This document shows positions 6,297-11,896 of a DNA stretch of 11,896 nucleotides, piece after piece. The notes under the pieces are model-generated. The model was not told where the DNA came from and searched no databases. It saw nothing but the letters and a program-made list of their open reading frames with translations. The first letter of the stretch is position 1. Each line of letters opens with the position of its first letter. Location of the stretch: positions 1 to 11,896 of the forward strand of contig CAZOOF010000055.1 in assembly GCA_964581365.1 (NCBI GenBank), written 5' to 3'. The translations under genes and the position numbers were made by a program. This DNA comes from JAITWN01 sp964581365 (GTDB lineage: Bacteria; Pseudomonadota; Gammaproteobacteria; SZUA-140).

Positions 6297-6746
6297 ATGA
6301 CCAAGCAGCCCCCGAGCAATACCGAAGGCGCGGATCTCAAGAAAGCCGGTCTGAAGGTAACCCATCCGCGGGTGAAGATCCTGCAGATCATGGAGAGCAG
6401 CGAGAAGCGCCACCTCGGCGCCGAAGAGGTGTACAAGGCGCTGCTCGAGACCGGCGAGGATGTCGGTCTCGCCACGGTCTACCGCGTGCTGACCCAGTTC
6501 GAGGCGGCCGGCCTGGTGGCGCGCCACCACTTCGAGGAAGGCCATTCGGTCTATGAGCTCAACCAGGGTGAGCATCACGACCACATCCTGTGCATCAAAT
6601 GCGGCCGGGTGGATGAATTCGTCGACGACACGATCGAGGAGCGCCAGATGGTGATCGCGAAGCGTTTCGACTACGAAATCACCGATCATTATCTGAACAT
6701 CTACGGCGTCTGCGCCGACTGCCGCAAGAGCGGGAAAGGGAAGTAA
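6297..6746 (+). CDS. fur: Ferric uptake regulator Fur
   Basis: 149 residues, close to the E. coli length of 148. Fur is a cytoplasmic Fe(II)-responsive dimeric repressor of iron uptake genes. The N-terminal winged helix starts LKKAGLKVTHPRVKIL (14-29) and holds the recognition helix near VGLATVYRVLTQFEAAGL (56-73). The dimerisation half has HHDH (93-96) and two CxxC pairs, Cys99/Cys102 and Cys139/Cys142, so the structural zinc site is complete. The start is the ATG at 6297 with AAGGA eight bases upstream. A GTG at 6258 is in frame, but it would add residues not found in the family and lies within the bamE promoter. Strong hairpins follow the stop. Confidence 0.97.
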   Translation: MTKQPPSNTEGADLKKAGLKVTHPRVKILQIMESSEKRHLGAEEVYKALLETGEDVGLATVYRVLTQFEAAGLVARHHFEEGHSVYELNQGEHHDHILCIKCGRVDEFVDDTIEERQMVIAKRFDYEITDHYLNIYGVCADCRKSGKGK

Positions 6747-6754
6747 TCAGGGCG

Positions 6755-6810
6755 CGGCGAGCGGCGCATCCGCTCGCCGTTGCGAGTGGAGGAGCGCCCG
6801 GCTGCGCTCC
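6755..6810. terminator. Two tandem strong hairpins between fur and recN
   Basis: The first is a perfect 10-bp stem, CGGCGAGCGG (6755-6764) and CCGCTCGCCG (6770-6779), with a five-base loop. The second is a perfect 7-bp stem, GGAGCGC (6791-6797) and GCGCTCC (6804-6810), with a six-base loop. They fill most of the 83-base gap between the convergent stops. Neither is followed by a T-run on either strand, so they may work as bidirectional terminators with help from Rho, or as 3'-end stabilisers. Confidence 0.6.
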
Positions 6811-6829
6811 CCGTGACACTGCTATCAGC

Positions 6830-8506
6830 TCAAGCCGGCTGTTCGGCGCGAGCAATCATCTCCTCAGCATGCGCTCTCGTCGTGGCGCTGATCTCTACTC
6901 CGCCCAGCATGCGGGCGATCTCTTCAGTGCGTTCTCTGCGCGACAGTGGGGTCACGGTGACCAGCGCCGATTTTCCCTTGCGTCCCTTGGTGACGCGCAG
7001 ATGCTGATGGCCCAGCGCCGCGACCTGCGGGAGATGGGTGATACACAGGACCTGGCGGCGAGTTCCAAGCGCGCGCAGCCCCTGACCAACGATCTCGGCG
7101 ACGCCGCCGCCCACGCCAACGTCCACTTCGTCGAATACGGTGCTCGGCACACCGGTCTGGTCGGAGGTGATCATCTGGATGGCCAGACCGACGCGGGAAA
7201 GCTCGCCGCCGGATGCGACGCGCGCCAGCGCCTTCGGCGCCTGTCCCGGATTGGTGCTGACCAGGAACAGGGCGCGTTCGCTGCCACCGGGGTTGGGCTG
7301 GCCATCATCGCGGGCTTCGAGCTCGATGTGGAAACTGCCCTCGGGCATTCCCAGTTTGCGCATCTCGCGGGTGACCGCCTTGCTCAGCTGCTCGGCCGCG
7401 CGCGCGCGGCTGTCGCGCAGCGAGGCGGCCGCATCGCGCCAGGCTGCTTCGGTTCGGGCGATTTCGGCGCGAATCGCGGCCAGGCGCTCGCTTGCGCCCT
7501 CGGTGCGCTGCAGCCGCTCGTGGAGTTCTTCGCGCAGCGCGGGCAGCTCCGCCGGCGCAACGCGATGCTTGCGCGCCGCATCGTGCAGAGCGGTCATGCG
7601 ACGATCGAGCTCGACCAGACGCTCCGGATCGAGATCGAGCCGCTGCAAGCCGGCGCGAAGTTCCGCCGCGGCCTCGTCGAGCTGCACCGCGGCGCCTTCG
7701 AGCAGTTCGATCGCCGCAGCAAGTCCGGGTTCGGCAGCGATGCCGGTGCGCAGCAGGCCGATCAGCCGGATGAGGCGGTCGCCGATCGCATCGTCATCCT
7801 CGTGCAGCGCGGCAATGCCGGCACGGCAGGTCTCGATCAGTTCACCGGCATTGGACAGGCGCCGGTGTTCCAGGTTCAGCCGCTCCCATTCGCCTGGAGC
7901 GGGCGCCAGTTCGTCGAGTTCGCGCGCCTGATAGCGCAACAGCTCCACTTCACTTTCGTTGCCGGCGCTCATGGTCTCCAGCTCACGCGCTTCCGCGACC
8001 AGGCGCTTCCACTCGCGCCAGATCTGTCCGAGCTGGGCGAGCAGGGCGGGGTGACGCGCATAGCCATCGAGCAGCGCGGCCTGATGTTCGCGCTGGAGCA
8101 GCGAGTGGTGTTCGTGCTGACCGTGGATGTCGATCAGCAGCATGCCGAGCGCGCGCAGCGAAGACAGGGGTACCGTGCTGCCATTGATCCAGGCGCGCGA
8201 GCGTCCGTCGCCGCTGACCACGCGGCGCAGGATGCATTCCTCGCCGTCATCGAGATCCTGCTCGCGCAGCCAGTCGAGCGCGGATTCGTTGCCGGACAAG
8301 CTTACGGTGGCCGCGACTTCGGCGCGCTGCGCGCCCTCGCGGATCACGCCGCTGTCGGCGCGATCGCCGAAGGCCAGGCTCAGTGCGCCGATCAGGATGG
8401 ACTTGCCAGCGCCGGTTTCTCCGGTGAGCACGGTAAAGCCAGGGCTGAAAGCGAGCTCGAGACGCTCGATCAGCGCATAGTCCCGGATGTCGAGTTGGAG
8501 CAGCAT
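6830..8506 (-). CDS. recN: DNA repair protein RecN
   Basis: 558 residues (E. coli RecN is 553). RecN is an SMC-like cytoplasmic ATPase that gathers and repairs double-strand breaks together with RecA. Walker A is GETGAGKS (29-36). A long central region, about 150-370, rich in Glu/Ala/Leu/Arg, fits the coiled-coil arms. The C-terminal half has the ABC signature ASGGELSR and Walker B with VFDEVDVGVGG. The fold is complete and no frameshift is seen. The ATG at 8506 follows the nadK stop after one base (TGACATG), with no good ribosome site nearby, so translation is probably coupled to nadK. I see no LexA box in the upstream region, so damage control, if any, must lie elsewhere. Confidence 0.97.
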   Translation of the reverse strand: MLLQLDIRDYALIERLELAFSPGFTVLTGETGAGKSILIGALSLAFGDRADSGVIREGAQRAEVAATVSLSGNESALDWLREQDLDDGEECILRRVVSGDGRSRAWINGSTVPLSSLRALGMLLIDIHGQHEHHSLLQREHQAALLDGYARHPALLAQLGQIWREWKRLVAEARELETMSAGNESEVELLRYQARELDELAPAPGEWERLNLEHRRLSNAGELIETCRAGIAALHEDDDAIGDRLIRLIGLLRTGIAAEPGLAAAIELLEGAAVQLDEAAAELRAGLQRLDLDPERLVELDRRMTALHDAARKHRVAPAELPALREELHERLQRTEGASERLAAIRAEIARTEAAWRDAAASLRDSRARAAEQLSKAVTREMRKLGMPEGSFHIELEARDDGQPNPGGSERALFLVSTNPGQAPKALARVASGGELSRVGLAIQMITSDQTGVPSTVFDEVDVGVGGGVAEIVGQGLRALGTRRQVLCITHLPQVAALGHQHLRVTKGRKGKSALVTVTPLSRRERTEEIARMLGGVEISATTRAHAEEMIARAEQPA

Positions 8507-8507
8507 G

Positions 8508-9386
8508 TCAGGCGCGCGGACTCTCCGCCCAGCGCAGCTTGGCGCGCAGCACGTCGTAGTGATCGTGTCCGGCGGGATGGAGCATGCGCACCGGCCTGTC
8601 CTTGCGACCGATGAGCACGCGATCTCCGGCCCGCAGCGCGAAGGAAACCTGGCCGTCGCTGGTCAGCTGGGCATGATCGCGGTGCTGGTCGCTGATCACC
8701 ACTTCGATGCGGGCGTCGCCGCCGATCACGATCGGCCGGTTGCTCATGGTGTGCGGGCACACCGGCACGATCAGCAGCGCGGCCAGCGTCGGATGCACCA
8801 GCGGCCCGCCTGCGGACAGCGCGTAGGCGGTGGAGCCGGTCGGCGTGGACACGATCAGTCCATCCGAGCGGAACACGTTGAGGAAGCGGCCGTCGATGTA
8901 GGTCTCCAGCTCGATCATGCGCGCCGAGTCCCATTTGTGCATCACCAGATCGTTCAGCGCATCGTAGGCAACCACTTCTTCGCCGTCGCGCAGCACCTTT
9001 GCGCGCAGCAGCAGGCGTTCCTCGACGGAATAGTCACCGGCGAGAATCTGATCCAGCGACTCGGTCATCAGCGAGGGCGGAATGTCGGTGAGGAAGCCGA
9101 GGTGGCCGAGGTTGACGCCGACCAGAGGCACTTCGTGATCGGCAAGCGAGCGCGCCGCGTGCAGCATGGTGCCGTCGCCGCCGACGACGACCGCCAGATC
9201 GCAGCGCTGGCCGATCTCGTCGCGGTTGCCGGCGGTCAGCCCTTCATCCGGCAGCAGGCGGGCCGTGTCCTCATCGACGATCACCGCGCAGCCGCGGCTG
9301 GTGAGGTGGGCCGCCAGAGTGCGTACGGCGTCTCCGACCGTGGGGTCGATGTATTTGCCGATCAGTCCTATGGTCTTGAATCGCAT
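8508..9386 (-). CDS. nadK: NAD kinase
   Basis: 292 residues, the same as E. coli NadK. The enzyme phosphorylates NAD to NADP using ATP and is the only route to NADP in most bacteria. The catalytic GGDGT lies at 69-73, with NLGHLGF at 92-98 and the NAD-binding TPTGSTAY at 181-188, followed by SAGGP (191-195). All signature residues are present. The frame stays open upstream to 9677, but the ATG at 9386 begins the conserved MRFKTIGLIGK and earlier starts would run into hrcA on the other strand. The ribosome site is weak. It heads a two-gene unit with recN and is divergent from hrcA. Confidence 0.97.
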   Translation of the reverse strand: MRFKTIGLIGKYIDPTVGDAVRTLAAHLTSRGCAVIVDEDTARLLPDEGLTAGNRDEIGQRCDLAVVVGGDGTMLHAARSLADHEVPLVGVNLGHLGFLTDIPPSLMTESLDQILAGDYSVEERLLLRAKVLRDGEEVVAYDALNDLVMHKWDSARMIELETYIDGRFLNVFRSDGLIVSTPTGSTAYALSAGGPLVHPTLAALLIVPVCPHTMSNRPIVIGGDARIEVVISDQHRDHAQLTSDGQVSFALRAGDRVLIGRKDRPVRMLHPAGHDHYDVLRAKLRWAESPRA

Positions 9387-9414
9387 CCGCGCAGAGTGGC
9401 TAAGTGCTGGTAAA

Positions 9415-9432
9415 GCATGAAACTTATCATGC
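9415..9432. promoter_or_regulatory. Perfect palindrome in the nadK-hrcA control region
   Basis: GCATGA (9415-9420), a six-base AT-rich spacer and TCATGC (9427-9432) form a perfect 18-bp operator-like inverted repeat, 29 bases from the nadK start and 30 bases upstream of the hrcA -35. The binding protein is unknown. Confidence 0.45.
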
Positions 9433-9462
9433 GGCAGGCGGCGGCACCATGGCCTGGTTTCC

Positions 9463-9491
9463 TTGACACTGCGCGAGCGAGTTGCTAATTT
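9463..9491 (+). promoter_or_regulatory. Candidate promoter of the hrcA operon
   Basis: A perfect TTGACA (9463-9468), a 17-base spacer and TAATTT (9486-9491), preceded by TGC as in an extended -10. Transcription would start near 9498, leaving a leader of about 65 bases with a weak hairpin (CAGGC / GCCTG). No sigma32-type CCCCAT element is seen at the proper spacing. Confidence 0.6.
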
Positions 9492-9562
9492 GGCCCGCGT
9501 CGTCTTCCCGACACCTCCCAGGCTCTCACAAGTGCCTGATTCTAATGTTAAAGGCGAGCGTA

Positions 9563-10609
9563 ATGGCGGCCTGGACGGACATGCTCGACGAGCGCGCAAG
9601 ACACCTTTTGAAGGTGCTGGTCGAATGCCACATCCGTGAGGGCGCACCGATCGGATCGCGTGCTCTCGCCAGCGCATCCGGTCTCGACATCAGTTCGACC
9701 ACGGTGCGTGCCGTGATGGCCGAGCTCGAGGAGCGCGGTCTGGTTGCTTCACCCCACACTTCCGCCGGCCGTGTGCCGACCGCGCGCGGCTATCGTCTGT
9801 TCATCGATTCCCTGCTGACCTGCGATCCTCCCGCGCAGGAGGAAATCGAACGTCTGCGCGGCCTGCTGGTCGGCGACACTTCGCTACAGGGGCTGGCGGT
9901 ATCGGTGTCGGCACTGCTGTCCGGCGTTTCCAGCCTTGCCGCAGTGATGATGGTGCCGGCGCGCGAGCGCCTGATACTGCGCCATATCGAGCTGCTGCAG
10001 ATGAGCGCCGAGCAGGTGCTGACGCTGATGGTGATCGATCGGCGCGATGTGCGCAGCACCGTGGTTTCCACCGGGCGGCGCTTCACGCCGGCCGAATTGC
10101 GCGCGGCCGCCAACTATCTCAATGCCACCTTCGCCGGACGCGATCTGGGCGAGATCCGGCAGACGCTGCTGCGGGAGCTGCGCGCCGCGCAACGCGACAT
10201 GGATCGCATCGTCTACGAGGCCATGCGCCTCGCCGAGCAGGCGCTCGAAAGCGAGAACGGCGAGGGCGATGTCGTCGTTTCCGGTCAGACACGACTGATG
10301 GAATTCCAGGAACTGTCGGATATCGAGCGGCTGCGCCAGCTGTTCGAGACCTTCGACGAAAAACGCAAGATCCTGCATCTGCTCGATCAGTGCATGCGCA
10401 ACAGCGGCGTGCAGGTGATGATCGGGGAGGAATCGGGGGTCGATGTGTTCGATGACTGCAGCGTGGTGACCGCCCCCTACGATACCGGTCGCGGCGGGAA
10501 GGGCGTGATCGGCGTCATCGGCCCCACGCGCATGGCCTACCGCCGGGTGATACCGCTGGTCGAGATCACGGCGAGAATGGTCAGCGCGGCCTTGAATCGC
10601 AGCCACTGA
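9563..10609 (+). CDS. hrcA: Heat-inducible transcription repressor HrcA
   Basis: 348 residues, normal for the family (about 340-350). HrcA represses chaperone operons by binding the CIRCE operator, and its folding depends on GroEL. The N-terminal winged helix runs from LDERARHLLKVLVECHIREG to TTVRAVMAELEERGL (about 46-60). It is followed by the hallmark PHTSAGRVPTARGYRLFID (64-82). The middle GAF-like part and the C-terminal dimerisation part (YRRVIPLVEITARMVSAAL) are intact. The start chosen is the ATG at 9563, with an AAGGCGAG ribosome site four bases upstream. An ATG at 9545 and a TTG at 9482 are in frame but lack such a site. The last codons lead into grpE after 100 bases. Confidence 0.95.
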   Translation: MAAWTDMLDERARHLLKVLVECHIREGAPIGSRALASASGLDISSTTVRAVMAELEERGLVASPHTSAGRVPTARGYRLFIDSLLTCDPPAQEEIERLRGLLVGDTSLQGLAVSVSALLSGVSSLAAVMMVPARERLILRHIELLQMSAEQVLTLMVIDRRDVRSTVVSTGRRFTPAELRAAANYLNATFAGRDLGEIRQTLLRELRAAQRDMDRIVYEAMRLAEQALESENGEGDVVVSGQTRLMEFQELSDIERLRQLFETFDEKRKILHLLDQCMRNSGVQVMIGEESGVDVFDDCSVVTAPYDTGRGGKGVIGVIGPTRMAYRRVIPLVEITARMVSAALNRSH

Positions 10610-10638
10610 TCCCAATAACAGAGGTGCATTCAGGACAT

Positions 10639-10688
10639 GCGCCCTGCCGCAAGGCGCGGGTGTGTCCGCTTATTGCCGTTTACGGCAG
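10639..10688 (+). promoter_or_regulatory. Two hairpins in the hrcA-grpE gap
   Basis: GCGCC (10639-10643) pairs with GGCGC (10653-10657), and TGCCG (10674-10678) pairs with CGGCA (10683-10687) around a TTTA loop. The second ends nine bases before the grpE ribosome site (GGGAG, 10696-10700). Neither has a T-run. They may act as processing or stability elements, or as a temperature-sensitive leader; the role is inference. Confidence 0.4.
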
Positions 10689-10709
10689 GAATTACGGGAG
10701 ATCATGCCG

Positions 10710-11366
10710 ATGACGAAGGAAGAAGAAAGAACTGCCGGAACCGCGCCGGAAACGGGCGAAGAGGCCACCGATACCGGGTCCGCAGCGGGCCCCGAGACCG
10801 GAGAGGCCGGAAACGAGGGGCTCAGCGAACAGGATCTGCCGCACGAAGAGCTGCTGCTCACGCTGCAGGATGCCCGGGAGCGCGCCGACGCGCACTGGAA
10901 CGAGCTGCTGCGCGCCCGCGCCGAGCTCGCCAATCTGCAGCGCCGCGCCGAGCGCGATCTGGAAAACGCTCACAAGTATGCGCTGGAGAAGTTCGTCAAT
11001 GAGCTGCTGCCGGTGCTGGACAGTCTCGAACTGGGCATCGAGGCGGCTTCCAAGGGCGCCGAGGATGCGGTCGAGCGGCTGCATGAAGGCGTGGAGCTCA
11101 CCCTGAAGATGTTCCTCACCGCGGTCGGCAAGTTCGGGGTGCGGCAGATCAATCCGCAGGGCGAACGCTTCGATCCCGCCCTGCACCAGGCAATGGCGAC
11201 GCAGCCGGCCCCGGGGGTGGAGCCCAACCACGTGCTCATGGTGTACCAGAAGGGTTACACGCTGAACGACCGCCTCGTGCGCCCGGCCATGGTGGTGGTA
11301 TCGGCTCCCGACAGCGGGGGCGGGCAGAACGGGGACGCCGGCAGCCGGATCGATGAGATGGCTTGA
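10710..11366 (+). CDS. grpE: Nucleotide exchange factor GrpE
   Basis: 218 residues. GrpE is a dimer that releases ADP from DnaK and acts as a thermosensor in the chaperone cycle. The first 45 residues or so are acidic and low in complexity, as usual. A long helix region follows (LLTLQDARERADAHWNELLRARAELANLQRRAERD), giving the coiled-coil stalk. The four-helix bundle and the beta-wing follow, with the family motif VLMVYQKGYTLNDRLVRPAMVVVS near the end. The ATG at 10710 lies nine bases after GGGAG, a good spacing. The ATG at 10704 is only three bases from it, and a GTG at 10662 lies ahead of the second hairpin, so I prefer 10710. dnaK follows after 102 bases. Confidence 0.95.
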   Translation: MTKEEERTAGTAPETGEEATDTGSAAGPETGEAGNEGLSEQDLPHEELLLTLQDARERADAHWNELLRARAELANLQRRAERDLENAHKYALEKFVNELLPVLDSLELGIEAASKGAEDAVERLHEGVELTLKMFLTAVGKFGVRQINPQGERFDPALHQAMATQPAPGVEPNHVLMVYQKGYTLNDRLVRPAMVVVSAPDSGGGQNGDAGSRIDEMA

Positions 11367-11370
11367 AAGC

Positions 11371-11437
11371 GGGCGCCGAGCCCCAATCGTTAAGCTGACC
11401 CGGGGTCGAACCCCGAATTACAGCCCCACAGCGGGGC
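11371..11437 (+). promoter_or_regulatory. Hairpin array in the dnaK leader
   Basis: Three stems lie in the 102-base gap between grpE and dnaK: GGGC/GCCC (11371-11383), CGGGGT/ACCCCG (11401-11415) and GCCCC/GGGGC (11423-11437). The C and G runs are interchangeable; CCCCG at 11411-11415 could instead pair with CGGGG at 11432-11436. Mutually exclusive folds are therefore possible. No T-run follows. Confidence 0.45.
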
Positions 11438-11468
11438 CTGAACACAAAGAATCTGGAGACTAGAGGCG

Positions 11469-11896
11469 ATGGGTAAAATCATTGGTATAGACCTGGGTAC
11501 GACGAATTCCTGCGTCGCGGTGGTGGAAGGCGGCAAGCCCCGGGTCATCGAGAACGCGGAAGGCGCGCGTACCACGCCTTCGGTCATTGCGTACACCGAT
11601 GACGGCGAGGTGCTGGTCGGCCAGGCCGCCAAGCGTCAGGCGGTCACCAATCCCAGGAATACCCTGTTCGCGGTCAAGCGCCTGATCGGCCGCCGCTTCG
11701 ATGAGGAGGTAGTGCAGCGCGACATCAAGCTGGTGCCGTATTCGATCGTCAAGGCCGACAACGGCGACGCCTGGGTCGAGGTCAATGGCCGCAAGATGGC
11801 GGCGCCGGAGATCTCCGCGCGCGTGCTGATGAAGATGAAGAAGACCGCCGAAGACTACCTCGGCGAAGAGGTTACCGAAGCGGTCATCACGGTGCC
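11469..11896 (+). CDS. dnaK: Chaperone DnaK (Hsp70), 5' part only
   Basis: The frame is open from the ATG at 11469 to the window end, about 142 residues of an expected 640 or so. It opens with GKIIGIDLGTTNSCVAV, the first phosphate-binding motif of the Hsp70 ATPase domain. It continues with ENAEGARTTPSVIAY, VGQAAKRQAVTNPRNTLFA, VKRLIGRRF and ISARVLMKMKKTAEDYLGEE, all diagnostic of bacterial DnaK. Only part of the nucleotide-binding domain is in view. GGAG lies ten bases upstream of the start. It is third in the hrcA-grpE-dnaK operon, and dnaJ would normally follow outside the window. Confidence 0.97.
   Translation, partial: MGKIIGIDLGTTNSCVAVVEGGKPRVIENAEGARTTPSVIAYTDDGEVLVGQAAKRQAVTNPRNTLFAVKRLIGRRFDEEVVQRDIKLVPYSIVKADNGDAWVEVNGRKMAAPEISARVLMKMKKTAEDYLGEEVTEAVITV

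Noticed and set aside
6869..8614. Long plus-strand open frame opposite recN
   Set aside because: It is antisense to a full-length RecN with all motifs intact, and the product has no recognisable features.
9394..9412. CIRCE-like half site: GAGTGGCTAA followed by AAGTGCTGG
   Set aside because: It has an extra base against GAGTGCTAA, the second piece is in direct rather than inverted orientation, and the 9-base spacing is absent.
10610..10709. Separate sigma32 promoter for grpE-dnaK
   Set aside because: Neither CTTGAA nor a CCCCAT element at suitable spacing is seen.

Overview
The window is GC-rich chromosomal DNA (about 60-65% G+C by eye) from a gammaproteobacterium. The order ssrA, smpB, ratA, rnfH, bamE, fur, recN, nadK, hrcA, grpE, dnaK is a housekeeping cluster typical of that class. 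An hrcA gene directly ahead of grpE-dnaK is absent from enterics and points to lineages such as Xanthomonadales, Chromatiales or their relatives. The tmRNA tag reads ANDDNYALAA, the short form I associate with Pseudomonas-like gammaproteobacteria rather than the longer Xanthomonas form. I cannot name a genus.

Layout. Positions 1-100 hold a cluster of TTGCCCC repeats just beyond the 3' end of tmRNA, a common integration site. The tmRNA gene (minus strand, 160-529) has its own terminator and promoter. A 758-residue secreted beta-helix protein (766-3042, plus) ends in a GlyGly-CTERM-like anchor and separates ssrA from smpB (minus, 3094-3564). Divergent from smpB is an LeuT-fold sodium-dependent transporter (3725-5101), followed by ratA and rnfH, which overlap. 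bamE runs convergently with no gap to rnfH and is divergent from fur. fur and recN converge on two strong hairpins. nadK and recN form a tightly coupled minus-strand pair. hrcA, grpE and the start of dnaK (cut by the window end) form the heat-shock operon on the plus strand.

How the genes work together. ssrA and smpB supply trans-translation. RatA belongs to the same broad area of ribosome and envelope stress. BamE works in outer-membrane protein assembly, Fur in iron control, and NadK and RecN in NADP supply and double-strand-break repair. HrcA represses chaperone genes, and GrpE and DnaK form the chaperone core. Regulation is visible as several sigma70-type promoters, a perfect palindrome between nadK and hrcA, and hairpin-rich leaders before grpE and dnaK. 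No canonical CIRCE element or sigma32 promoter was found by eye.

Most of the window is conserved core genome. The least ordinary parts are the integrase-type repeats beside ssrA, the anchored beta-helix protein between ssrA and smpB, and the unusual control regions of the hrcA-grpE-dnaK operon. I did not find a clearly new multi-gene system.
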